55,584 nt of DNA from Chryseobacterium sp. JM1 (GTDB taxonomy: Bacteria > Bacteroidota > Bacteroidia > Flavobacteriales > Weeksellaceae): positions 1 through 55,584 of the forward strand of contig NZ_JPRN01000021.1 in assembly GCF_000737715.1 (NCBI RefSeq). Reading direction: 5' to 3'. The first letter of the stretch is position 1. Every line of letters starts with the position of its first letter. Below, piece after piece: positions 24,944-32,738 of this stretch. Both the position numbers and the translations under genes were made by a program. A model generated the notes under the pieces. It had not been told where the DNA came from. It made no database searches and saw only the letters and a program-made list of their open reading frames with translations.

Positions 24944-26316
24944 ATGAAGAAAATTTATCGATCAAGCTTATTTTCAATGCTGCTTTGGTCGTTTCTTTGA
25001 TTTCCTGCCGTTCAGAGGACCTTCTTAACAGTAGTGAAGAACAGCAACCCTCTAAGTTTAGAGTATTTACTGCTCAGGAGAAGGAAACTGTCAATTATGC
25101 GAAAGGTTTCAAAACATTATTGGAACGCTATGATGAAATCAACAATGTCCAACACACTGCGAAAGCATTAAGAAAGGCATTTAAAAATTCATCAGAAATG
25201 GCAGATGAATATGTAGAACTCAATATCCGTTCTCAGGATTTTACTACAAATACCAATGAAAAATTCACACTTTTCCCATTAATTAAAAACCGGAAGGTTG
25301 ATGGAATTATTATTGCCATACTCAAGGAGAATGGTACTCAGGTGGAGTTTTTAAAATTGTCTACAGAAGCAGAGAACTATAGTAAAATGTTGGAAATGTT
25401 TGGAGAAGCCTATCTTAAAAATACGCTAAAACAAAGAATTGCAGCTAAAGGAAATGGTAATTGCAGTTCTGACGGATCCCCTTGTGATACAGGAGAGGTC
25501 GTTATCACTATGCCTGGAACAGGAGGTACTCTTCCAGGAGGAATTTGGAATGGAGGACCTCCTCCTGGAGGATGTCAGCCTTATGACAACTGTCTCAATC
25601 CTGAAGGTCCTGGAGGAACTGGTGGCGGTGAAGGAAATGGGCCTGAAAATGGACCCAATACACCTGCAAATCCATGTGAGCAAACAAAGAAAGTTATTAA
25701 CAATGCTATATCCAAACCAGCAATAGATAATTTAAAAACAAAATCTACACAAGGAGGAGAGGATGGTTATAAAATTAAAGCAGACGGAACGCCTTCAAAT
25801 GTAATACACGGAGGTGCCCATAGTGTAAATTTTGGAGATAAAACAGGCTATTCTGGTGGTTACCACAATCATACTCCAACGGGAATACCTATGTTATCAC
25901 CAAATGATATTGACCAGCTTTTAGGCTTTGCAAGAGCACAACCAACTTCCAATCCTGCAAATGTCAATAATGCTTATGTGGGTATGGTAGCACCGAATGG
26001 CATGCATTATGTTATTTGGTTTAATGGAACTTATGAGGATGCTGTAAAAACTTTTTCACAGGAGGACATAAATAATTATAAGAATGATTACATAGAATTG
26101 GAGTCTGATTTAACAGATGAAGCAAAAAATGGAATGACTTACATGAATGGTGATGGGTCAATTAATAATCTAGGAGTGGAAAAACTTTTTTTTGAAACAT
26201 TAAAGAATATGGAGTTGGAAGGTAAAGTTAATCTACAAAGAATTGAAAGTGATGGCACAGTTAAAATCATAGGATTAAACAGCAGTAATCAACCAATTTC
26301 AACAACTTGTTCGTAA
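24944..26316 (+). CDS. Lipoprotein with JAMM-like HxH...SxxD motif; signal peptide frameshifted
   Basis: The main frame is open from a TTG at 24985 to 26316 (443 residues), but that start loses most of the signal peptide. Translating from ATG 24944 and adding one A to the AAAA run at 24950-24953 gives MKKNLSIKLIFNAALVVSLI then SC, a complete lipoprotein signal. The mature protein has an N-terminal domain (to about 150), a Gly/Pro/Cys-rich linker (about 157-230) and a C-terminal domain. That domain contains GGYHNHTPTGIPMLSPND: His294, His296, Ser305 and Asp308 (numbered from the TTG) match the spacing of the JAMM/JAB1 metallo-isopeptidase motif. The link to JAMM is inferred. The gene is 10 bp before a DUF6705 gene. 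Confidence 0.7.
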
Positions 26317-26326
26317 ATAATAAAAT

Positions 26327-26899
26327 ATGAAAATAATAAATATTAAAACAATTATACTTTTTAGCTTTTTTATAAGTTTTTTATCTTGTAAAGCGCAAGT
26401 ACTACCATTGAATACAAGTATGACAGATATTCCTCTCAATGCCCATTTAAAAGATACTAATAATGAACTTACTCCATATATAGGAATTTATAGAGCTAAT
26501 TTTCAGGGGAAAGAAATTACCTTATATATAACTAAAGAAGAAGATAAACTGACGAAAAGATTACAAAAGAATTTTTATAGAGATGCTTTAGTAATAAAAT
26601 ACATTGTTAAAAACTCAACGGGTGCAATTTTACAGGATACAAAAAATAATAATATCCCTAATATCGAATTGTATAGTATTGGCACAAGACCTTATCAAAA
26701 TTCTGTTATAATGAGCTATAGCGGAACTAATTGTGGTGTCGGATGGGGTAAAATAATTATGAAAAAAATAAATTCCACACAGCTTTCGTGGGAATATAAA
26801 CCTAATGATATTATTCTTGATGATAGCAAGTGCCCTCCTGGAACAGATATCAACATTTATCTTCCTGAAACAAAAGATTTGATTTTTACTAAACAGTAA
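26327..26899 (+). CDS. DUF6705 secreted/lipoprotein partner
   Basis: The 190-residue protein has a signal peptide with lipobox FLSC at about 21, followed by KAQVLPLN. The body matches my memory of DUF6705 (a ...TDIPLNAHLKDTNNELT... start, then YIGIYRANFQGKEITLYI). Function is unknown. It follows the JAMM-like lipoprotein by 10 bp and shares its low GC. The pairing of a variable-tipped secreted protein with a small secreted partner resembles toxin-immunity cassettes, but that is inference. A terminator follows at 26923-26967. Confidence 0.8.
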   Translation: MKIINIKTIILFSFFISFLSCKAQVLPLNTSMTDIPLNAHLKDTNNELTPYIGIYRANFQGKEITLYITKEEDKLTKRLQKNFYRDALVIKYIVKNSTGAILQDTKNNNIPNIELYSIGTRPYQNSVIMSYSGTNCGVGWGKIIMKKINSTQLSWEYKPNDIILDDSKCPPGTDINIYLPETKDLIFTKQ

Positions 26900-26922
26900 T
26901 TACACTTAATATCTATAATTGG

Positions 26923-26967
26923 AAAATGATTGGTTCTACTTTAAATAGGTAAAGCCAATCATTTTAT
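26923..26967 (+). terminator. Terminator after DUF6705 gene
   Basis: AAAATGATTGG (26923-26933) pairs exactly with CCAATCATTTT (26955-26965), followed by a T-rich stretch. Confidence 0.75.
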
Positions 26968-27089
26968 TATTTGAATCAAAGTGAGACGGTTATTATTTTC
27001 TTTGCTGAAATACAATCAGATTCAAATAAGTTAAATGAGATGCTCTTTTACAAAAAGGGAGACTAAAATCTTGACCACATGACCAAAAT

Positions 27090-27125
27090 AAAAAAGCAAT
27101 CAACTGATATTCAGAAGATTGCTTT
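27090..27125 (-). terminator. Terminator for tRNA-Gln
   Basis: On the minus strand AAAGCAATC pairs with GATTGCTTT (27093-27101 with 27117-27125), and a T-run follows. It lies just beyond the 3' end of the tRNA. Confidence 0.75.
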
Positions 27126-27131
27126 GCTAAG

Positions 27132-27202
27132 TAGACCCACAGGGATTCGAACCCCAACTGATGGTACCAAAAACCAGAGTGCTACCGTTACACCATGGGT
27201 CT
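27132..27202 (-). tRNA. tRNA-Gln (anticodon TTG)
   Basis: A 71-nt cloverleaf reads on the minus strand. The acceptor stem AGACCCA pairs with TGGGTCT (27196-27202 and 27133-27139), with discriminator A at 27132. The anticodon loop TTTTGGT gives anticodon TTG. The T-arm holds GGTTCGAATCC. The lowest anticodon-stem pair is mismatched. No CCA is encoded. A terminator follows. Confidence 0.9.
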
Positions 27203-27388
27203 CTTTATTTTGGTGGCGCGAAATTATAAAAAATATTTGATTGAAAAAAATATTTTTTGACGGATTAACAACTGAAAACACTGTGTCTGTCTGTAATTGT
27301 ATGATTTTTAATAAAATAGATTGATGAATAATTTTGTTTTGTAAACAATTTATAGAGACCAATTTTCAACGGCTAAATAATAAAATCT

Positions 27389-27396
27389 TATCTTTG
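27389..27396 (+). promoter_or_regulatory. -7 box for der
   Basis: TATCTTTG fits TAnnTTTG; the predicted leader is about 55 nt. No strong -33 box was seen. Confidence 0.55.
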
Positions 27397-27405
27397 CAAA
27401 AAATT

Positions 27406-27430
27406 GGGCTCCAAAAGTTGGAGATACCCA
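27406..27430 (+). promoter_or_regulatory. Hairpin at the 5' end of the der leader
   Basis: CTCCAA (27409-27414) pairs with TTGGAG (27418-27423) and the stem may extend through GGG/CCC flanks. It starts within a few bases of the predicted transcript 5' end, so it may protect the message or act in control. Function is inferred. Confidence 0.45.
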
Positions 27431-27458
27431 TTAATAATTTCATTTATTAAACATTTTT

Positions 27459-28769
27459 ATGTCAAATATTGTCGCAATCGTTGGGCGTCCCAACGTAGGA
27501 AAATCCACACTTTTTAACCGTTTACTAGAAAGAAGAGAAGCCATCGTAGATTCTACGGCTGGTGTTACCAGAGACCGTCATTACGGGAAGTCAGACTGGA
27601 ACGGAGTAGATTTTACAGTTATAGATACAGGCGGATATGATGTAGGAACGGATGATATTTTTGAAGAAGAGATTCGTAAACAGGTTCAGCTGGCAATAGA
27701 TGAAGCTACATCTATCATTTTTATGATGAATGTAGAGGAAGGCCTTACTGATACCGATTACGAAATTTATGAACTTCTGAGAAGAGCAAATAAACCCGTT
27801 TATATCGTTATCAATAAAGTAGATTCTGCCAAAGAGGAAATAAATGCTACTGAATTCTATCAGTTAGGAATTGAAAAATATTACACTTTGTCTTCTGCTA
27901 CAGGTTCCGGAACAGGAGAAGTCTTAGATGATATCGTTAAAGATTTTCCTACAACAGATTATAAAGATCCTTTCGAGGGCTTACCAAAAATTACGATCGC
28001 AGGTCGTCCCAATGTTGGTAAATCCACTTTAACGAATGCTTTGCTTGATGTAGAAAGAAACATCGTAACTGATGTTGCAGGTACTACAAGAGACAGTATT
28101 CAGACTCTTTATAATAAATTCGGACACGAATTTGTTTTAGTTGATACTGCCGGAATGAGAAGGAAATCTAAAGTAAATGAGGATTTGGAATTTTATTCGG
28201 TAATGAGATCTATTCGTTCTATTGAATTTTCAGATGTTGTGATCATTATGGTGGATGCAACGCTTGGCTGGGAATCTCAGGATATGAATATTTTCGGTTT
28301 GGCACAAAAGAACAGAAAAGGAATTGTGATCGTTGTGAATAAGTGGGATCTTATTGAGGATAAGCAAACCAATACCGTTAGAGATTTTGAAAATTCAATT
28401 AAGGAGAAGATCGGTCAGTTCAGTGATATTCCAATTCTTTTTGTTTCAGCATTAACGAAGCAGAGAATCTTGAAAGCCGTGGAAATGGCAATGGTTGTAT
28501 ACGAAGACCGTAAGAAAAAGATCAAAACTTCAAAATTAAACGAAGTGATGCTTCCTATTTTTGAGCAGACTCCGCCACCGGCTAACAAAGGAAAGTATAT
28601 TAAAATTAAATATTGTGTACAGCTTCCAACGCCGTCACCACAGTTTGTATTTTTCTGCAACCTTCCGCAATATGTAAAAGAACCTTACAAAAGATTTACT
28701 GAAAACCAACTGAGAAAGCAATTCGGGTTTACCGGAGTTCCTATTGAAGTGTATTTCAGACAGAAATAA
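27459..28769 (+). CDS. der: Ribosome-assembly GTPase Der (EngA)
   Basis: Essential tandem GTPase that helps late 50S subunit assembly in the cytoplasm. Two complete G domains are visible: GRPNVGKSTLFNRLL (from residue 8) with DTGGYD and NKVD, and GRPNVGKSTLTNALL (from about 182) with DTAGMRR and NKWD, followed by the C-terminal KH-like domain ending in GFTGVPIEVYFRQK. At 436 residues it is the usual length. It has its own -7 box and a downstream terminator, so it is a single-gene unit. Confidence 0.98.
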   Translation: MSNIVAIVGRPNVGKSTLFNRLLERREAIVDSTAGVTRDRHYGKSDWNGVDFTVIDTGGYDVGTDDIFEEEIRKQVQLAIDEATSIIFMMNVEEGLTDTDYEIYELLRRANKPVYIVINKVDSAKEEINATEFYQLGIEKYYTLSSATGSGTGEVLDDIVKDFPTTDYKDPFEGLPKITIAGRPNVGKSTLTNALLDVERNIVTDVAGTTRDSIQTLYNKFGHEFVLVDTAGMRRKSKVNEDLEFYSVMRSIRSIEFSDVVIIMVDATLGWESQDMNIFGLAQKNRKGIVIVVNKWDLIEDKQTNTVRDFENSIKEKIGQFSDIPILFVSALTKQRILKAVEMAMVVYEDRKKKIKTSKLNEVMLPIFEQTPPPANKGKYIKIKYCVQLPTPSPQFVFFCNLPQYVKEPYKRFTENQLRKQFGFTGVPIEVYFRQK

Positions 28770-28774
28770 AAAAT

Positions 28775-28808
28775 AATCCCTTTTAGATTTTTCTAAGAGG
28801 GATTTTAT
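28775..28808 (+). terminator. Terminator between der and upp
   Basis: AATCCCTTTTAGA pairs with TCTAAGAGGGATT, followed by TTATT. The pairing contains one G-T. Confidence 0.72.
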
Positions 28809-28852
28809 TCATATTAAATTTAATATTTTTAATAAAAAGTTTTTTCAGAATA

Positions 28853-29506
28853 ATGAATACAATTGTATTGTCAAAACAGTTTTCTTTAATAAACTCCTGG
28901 ATCAATGAGCTTAGGAATATAGACATCCAGCATGACAGAATGAGATTCCGTAGAAATATGGAACGTATAGGTGAAATTGCAGCGTTTGAGATCAGTAAAG
29001 GATTAGAATACAAAGAAGTAGAGATTCAAACCCCATTAGATAAGATCAAAGTTCAGGAAATAGCTGTTCAGCCGGTGATTACCACTATTTTGAGAGCAGG
29101 AGTTCCTTTGTTTGAGGGAATTTTGAGCTACCTGGACAGAGCAGACTGTGGTTTCGTTGCTGCCTACAGAAAGCACGATGCCAACGATTATTTTTCTATC
29201 AAACAGGATTATCTTACTTGTCCCAACATTGAAGGAAGACCATTAATTGTAGCTGACCCCATGTTGGCAACAGGAGCTTCATTAATTGAGGCCATCAAAG
29301 ACCTTTTGACAAACGGAACGCCGACCCAGCTGCATATTGTAGCCGCAATTGCTTCAAGACAGGGAGTAGAAACCATCGAAAAAGCTTATCCTGATGCAAA
29401 AATTTGGGTAGGAGCTATTGATGAAGGATTGACTTCAAAAGGATATATCACACCAGGACTTGGTGATGCCGGAGATTTAAGCTACGGCGAAAAACTACAA
29501 CGATAA
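28853..29506 (+). CDS. upp: Uracil phosphoribosyltransferase
   Basis: Pyrimidine salvage: uracil plus PRPP gives UMP. The 217-residue protein has the flexible arm RAGVPLFEGIL, the PRPP loop LIVADPMLATGAS and the C-terminal uracil-binding YITPGLGDAGD(L)SYG segment typical of Upp. The length fits the family. It is cytoplasmic. The gene is convergent with an alpha/beta hydrolase gene, with only 3 bp between the stop codons and no terminator in between, so their transcripts may overlap at the 3' ends. Confidence 0.97.
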   Translation: MNTIVLSKQFSLINSWINELRNIDIQHDRMRFRRNMERIGEIAAFEISKGLEYKEVEIQTPLDKIKVQEIAVQPVITTILRAGVPLFEGILSYLDRADCGFVAAYRKHDANDYFSIKQDYLTCPNIEGRPLIVADPMLATGASLIEAIKDLLTNGTPTQLHIVAAIASRQGVETIEKAYPDAKIWVGAIDEGLTSKGYITPGLGDAGDLSYGEKLQR

Positions 29507-29509
29507 ATA

Positions 29510-30199
29510 TTAGGAGAGATTCCAGAAATCTTTCATCAGATCAGATAATAAATTAGGCCGTACTTTTTCCATAGGATGTTTTGTATCCGGGAGTATGGCC
29601 AATTTTGCATTCGGGATACTTCGGTAAGCACGGATGCTTTCCTCAATACTCACCATATTATCCTTATCTCCGGTCATAATCTGGACAGGAATATGGATAG
29701 CCCACAGACTGCTTTCATTCAGAGGGGGATTTTTACCAAGTGAAACCATCATCTGAGCAATGGCTGGCAGTAATTGCTTCCATCTGGCGCCATGCTGATT
29801 TTCCAGCTGTTCGGCATATTTCGGAACTTTTAAAAGAATAGCTTCCGGATCAAGCATTTTACTTTCCTTTAAAGCCTGCTCCTCGGTCCAGTTGAATTTT
29901 GTACCCAAAGTCATGATGGAATTAATTCTTTCAGGATATCTAAGACTACAGTTAAGTGCAGCATAACCTCCCATACTGTGTCCGAAAATACAGACGTCTT
30001 CTAAGTTTTCCTTTACCAAATAATCCCTTATCTCCTCAGTATATTTTTCAATGCTAATACCGTTTTCAGATAACTCTGTACTTCCGTGTCCTGAAAATAA
30101 AAACGTATGGATATTGAAATGCTTTGACAACTCCTTTTCATAAGGTTTAAAAATATCAGAGTGTCCCAATGCACCATGCAGTAAAAGCAGATTTTTCAT
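29510..30199 (-). CDS. Alpha/beta hydrolase
   Basis: A small alpha/beta-fold hydrolase of about 229 residues. The oxyanion region is LLLHGALGH and the nucleophile elbow is FGHSMGGYAA (Ser about 75). Asp of MTGDKDN and His of DTKHPMEK complete a plausible triad. The overall pattern resembles the MenH/BioH-like carboxylesterase group, but the substrate cannot be inferred. The open frame extends to a TTG at 30205; the ATG at 30199 is preferred. AACTTTTG on the minus strand (30203-30210) is one base off the -7 consensus and would make the message leaderless. Confidence 0.88.
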   Translation of the reverse strand: MKNLLLLHGALGHSDIFKPYEKELSKHFNIHTFLFSGHGSTELSENGISIEKYTEEIRDYLVKENLEDVCIFGHSMGGYAALNCSLRYPERINSIMTLGTKFNWTEEQALKESKMLDPEAILLKVPKYAEQLENQHGARWKQLLPAIAQMMVSLGKNPPLNESSLWAIHIPVQIMTGDKDNMVSIEESIRAYRSIPNAKLAILPDTKHPMEKVRPNLLSDLMKDFWNLS

Positions 30200-30288
30200 A
30201 ATCAAAAGTTTACCCGAAAATTAGGAAAAAGAATTGAATTTTGGGCTATGGGGAGGAGAGGTTGAGGGGCAGAGCGTCCTCGAGTGAA

Positions 30289-30379
30289 AGTGTTATAGAG
30301 TTTTAGGGTTGCTGGTTGATAGTTCGGATCTTGAATCTCGCACCCCGAACTCTAAAAACCCTCATACTCTCAAACACTC
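30289..30379. repeat. Dispersed repeat family A, inverted pair after ComF-like gene
   Basis: AGTGTTATAGAGTTTTAGGGT (split here as two shorter words) at 30289-30309 is followed by TTGCTGGTTGATAG and then by AACTCTAAAAACCCTCATAC and CTCTCAAACACT in the opposite sense up to 30379. The right arm abuts the stop codon of the ComF-like gene. The arms could fold into an imperfect hairpin acting as its terminator. Confidence 0.62.
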
Positions 30380-31033
30380 TTACGCATCAACTGCCATCAC
30401 CAAAACACTCACCCGGTTATCCCCGGAATTCAAAATCTCCCAGGCAATGGATGAAACCGTATTTCCGGTAGTGAAAACATCGTCAATTAAAAGAATATGC
30501 TTTCCGGAAATTGATTTTGAAAGAGAAAAGGGATTTACTGTTTCCAGGCGGTGTTTTTTATCTTTTAAGGCCTGTGCTTTGGAATAATGATTTCTTTGAA
30601 TAAGTTCATGATCGAATGGAAGGTCATAAAATTTCGACAAAGTTTCTGTAAATAAATGGAGCTGATTATAGCCTCTTTCCTTTAATTTTTTAGGATGAAG
30701 CGGAACTGAAAGCAGCAGATCCGGTTTTTCATCTTTGAAATCCAGACGTTCTGTAGTCCATTCGGCAATAGTTTTTCCTGTATTTTCCCTGCTTTTATAT
30801 TTTAGCTCATGGATGATTTTCTGACTCAGTCCATCCTGTTCAAATTTCATCAGAGCATATGTATTTTCAACGGGAAACAGGAGTCTGCACTTTTCTTTAA
30901 TGATGTTATCACCGAAATATTCAAAGTGTGTAAAATGAATCTGCTCAAAACATAAACTGCAGACTAAAAGCTTCGCGTCTATGATCCTGCTGCAGTGAAT
31001 ACAGCGGTTTGGGAAAAATAAATCTAATATCAT
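30380..31033 (-). CDS. ComF-family phosphoribosyltransferase-like protein
   Basis: The 217-residue protein has an N-terminal Cys-rich double zinc ribbon (CIHCSRIIDA then CSLC) and a C-terminal phosphoribosyltransferase fold with the PRPP-binding motif ILLIDDVFTTGNTVSS. ComF proteins take part in DNA uptake and transformation in some bacteria, where they act with the helicase ComFA; none is nearby here. It is cytoplasmic. The start at 31033 is followed closely by the family's usual DLFFPNRC opening. Natural competence should not be inferred from this gene alone. Confidence 0.9.
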   Translation of the reverse strand: MILDLFFPNRCIHCSRIIDAKLLVCSLCFEQIHFTHFEYFGDNIIKEKCRLLFPVENTYALMKFEQDGLSQKIIHELKYKSRENTGKTIAEWTTERLDFKDEKPDLLLSVPLHPKKLKERGYNQLHLFTETLSKFYDLPFDHELIQRNHYSKAQALKDKKHRLETVNPFSLSKSISGKHILLIDDVFTTGNTVSSIAWEILNSGDNRVSVLVMAVDA

Positions 31034-31125
31034 TTGTGTGTGTTTAAATTAGAAGTTAGATGTTAGAAATTAGAAGTTAGATGTGGGAGTTTTTAATTTT
31101 TTGACTACAATTCAAAACTCATAAC
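31034..31125. repeat. Short tandem words in the spacer before the ComF-like gene
   Basis: ATTAGAAGTTAGATG occurs at 31048-31062 and again, with a small gap, at about 31068-31082. The same TTAGAAGTT word occurs in family A copy 1 near 6989. An AACTCATAACTTATAATTCA stretch follows. Function unknown. Confidence 0.5.
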
Positions 31126-32613
31126 TTATAATTCATCACTCATCATCTGTTTTCTGATCTTCTCAATTGCGTTTTTCATACTAAGGTTAAAATGTTCCTT
31201 TTCAAGTCGGACCGGCGGGGCCTGACGTACTTCACAATCCGGAATACTGCAGGATTCGCAGGTGACACCTACATTCACCGTTTTTAAAGTTTGGGATTTT
31301 ACAAAACCAATTTTTTTAATGGTCTGGGAATTCAGTAAAATACCAAGACAATAGCTTCTGTTGCTGCCGTCTGAAAACGGGTTTTTCTGTGAAGTTGAAA
31401 TCACCAGATAGCTTACACCCTGATCCTTGTAGTGAGAGATTTGCGCATCGGTAAGTGTTTCGTTCTCCTTTAAATGGTGTAGATTTTTCACAGCAATCCA
31501 TCTTCTGCAGTAATGTTCATTCATAGCGTTCGCGTGCGGCGCTTGCTGGTGATTCAGATGAAGTTCCTTTAATATCTGGATCTTATCAGAATCTTTTTTC
31601 TTGACCAGACACAGATAGAATAAATCTTTGATGCCCAATTCAGATGATAGCAAATTGGTCAGTCGGTAATAAAAAGTTTCAGGAGAATCTGTAAAACTTT
31701 CAATCAGCGCTTCAAAACTTTTTGGCTCCCAGGTATGTTGAAGTAAAAATTCTGAAGTTTTTTCAAGCGTTTTTTCTTTGGAAATTAATAAAGCACCTGC
31801 GAAATAGGAAGCATAAAAATTGTTCAGAATTTCTTCAAAACTTCCAAAATCCAGCCATGAATAGGTGTTTGGACGTATTTTAAGTTCCAGAACATTGAAC
31901 CCAATTTCTTTCGCTAAAATAAATGTTCGCTGATCTTTTTCAAGTTTCCTGTTCAAAAGCAGTAATTTCTGCTCAGGAATGAAAAGTGAACGCAGATTAT
32001 CCAGAGTTCCGAACTGTTCAAAATCCTCAGATCTTATACTGTAATGAAACTTTTCAGTAAGAATAGTCTCCAAAACAGAAGCTCTTAGATCTTTACTGAT
32101 ATCCAATCCGTTTTCTTTGATAAATTCTACTGTTTTCTCCTCAATTTCAGGGAAATGATTATCATAAAGCTCCTGAAAAGATCTAAGTACGGCAAAGTAA
32201 AAACGTTCCTTTCCTAAATTATAATTCTGGGAAATCTCAATCAGCGCATTGATAAAAGCAGTCACCTTTTTGGGAGCATCACTGATAATGCTGATCAGAT
32301 TGTTTTTGCTGATTCCAAAAAGATCCAATGGGACTTCTTTAAAAAAATCTGACTGTAGAATTTCGTTGAATGGGGCTAAACTTTTATCCAGTTTGGTGGA
32401 AACCAGTTCATCAAAAGTGCAACTCAGAGATTCCGAAAGCTGGATGATCTTATCATGCTTTGGATATTTTTTTCCGTTTTCAATTTCGTTAAGGTAAGAT
32501 TTAGACAAACCGGTCTTTACCGCAAGATCCTGCAGAGACCAGTTTTTCTTTTGTCTAAGCTGTTTGAGCTTTAGTCCGAAAACTGTTTTGATAAAATCGC
32601 TTTCTGAATTCAT
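31126..32613 (-). CDS. XRE-family short-chain acyl-CoA regulator (RamB/ScfR-like)
   Basis: Transcription regulator of about 495 residues. An N-terminal HTH (LKQLRQKKNWSLQDLAVKTG, helix-turn-helix at about 15-60) is followed by an IrrE-like middle whose usual HExxH is degenerate (LAKEIGFN), and a C-terminal Cys cluster (CESCSIPDCEVRQAPP). This architecture is that of the RamB/ScfR family, which controls acetate and glyoxylate metabolism in actinobacteria. It is divergent from aceB-aceA, which supports the same role here. The frame is open to 32649, but a -7 box (32617-32624) lies inside that extension, so the Met at 32613 is chosen. Confidence 0.87.
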   Translation of the reverse strand: MNSESDFIKTVFGLKLKQLRQKKNWSLQDLAVKTGLSKSYLNEIENGKKYPKHDKIIQLSESLSCTFDELVSTKLDKSLAPFNEILQSDFFKEVPLDLFGISKNNLISIISDAPKKVTAFINALIEISQNYNLGKERFYFAVLRSFQELYDNHFPEIEEKTVEFIKENGLDISKDLRASVLETILTEKFHYSIRSEDFEQFGTLDNLRSLFIPEQKLLLLNRKLEKDQRTFILAKEIGFNVLELKIRPNTYSWLDFGSFEEILNNFYASYFAGALLISKEKTLEKTSEFLLQHTWEPKSFEALIESFTDSPETFYYRLTNLLSSELGIKDLFYLCLVKKKDSDKIQILKELHLNHQQAPHANAMNEHYCRRWIAVKNLHHLKENETLTDAQISHYKDQGVSYLVISTSQKNPFSDGSNRSYCLGILLNSQTIKKIGFVKSQTLKTVNVGVTCESCSIPDCEVRQAPPVRLEKEHFNLSMKNAIEKIRKQMMSDEL

Positions 32614-32616
32614 AGT

Positions 32617-32624
32617 CAAATATA
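32617..32624 (-). promoter_or_regulatory. -7 box for RamB-like regulator
   Basis: TATATTTG on the minus strand ends 4 bases before the ATG at 32613, which predicts a leaderless message. Confidence 0.5.
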
Positions 32625-32633
32625 AATAATTGG

Positions 32634-32649
32634 ATGCGATTATCCGCAT
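32634..32649. promoter_or_regulatory. Palindrome next to the regulator promoter
   Basis: ATGCGATTATCCGCAT has 5-bp arms ATGCG/CGCAT around a near-symmetrical ATTATC centre. It lies upstream of the regulator's -7 box and could be an autoregulatory site. Confidence 0.4.
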
Positions 32650-32669
32650 AATAAATTTTAAAAATAATT

Positions 32670-32710
32670 AGCGAACGTTCGCTGTGTGTGAATATTTTTA
32701 TTTATGTTTG
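32670..32710 (+). promoter_or_regulatory. aceB promoter with perfect 14-bp palindrome
   Basis: AGCGAACGTTCGCT (32670-32683) is a perfect palindrome. The -7 box TATGTTTG is at 32703-32710, and the 19-base spacing puts the palindrome exactly over the -33 position. A protein bound there would control aceB directly; the RamB-like regulator is the obvious candidate. Confidence 0.62.
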
Positions 32711-32738
32711 TAACATCAAATCACAAAATCAATAGGTT

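Noticed and set aside
30380..31033. Evidence for natural competence from the ComF-like protein
   Set aside because: ComF-like proteins are nearly universal; no other uptake genes are present here.
31048..31090. CRISPR-like short repeats
   Set aside because: Only two partial copies of a low-complexity word, no regular spacers and no cas genes anywhere in the window.
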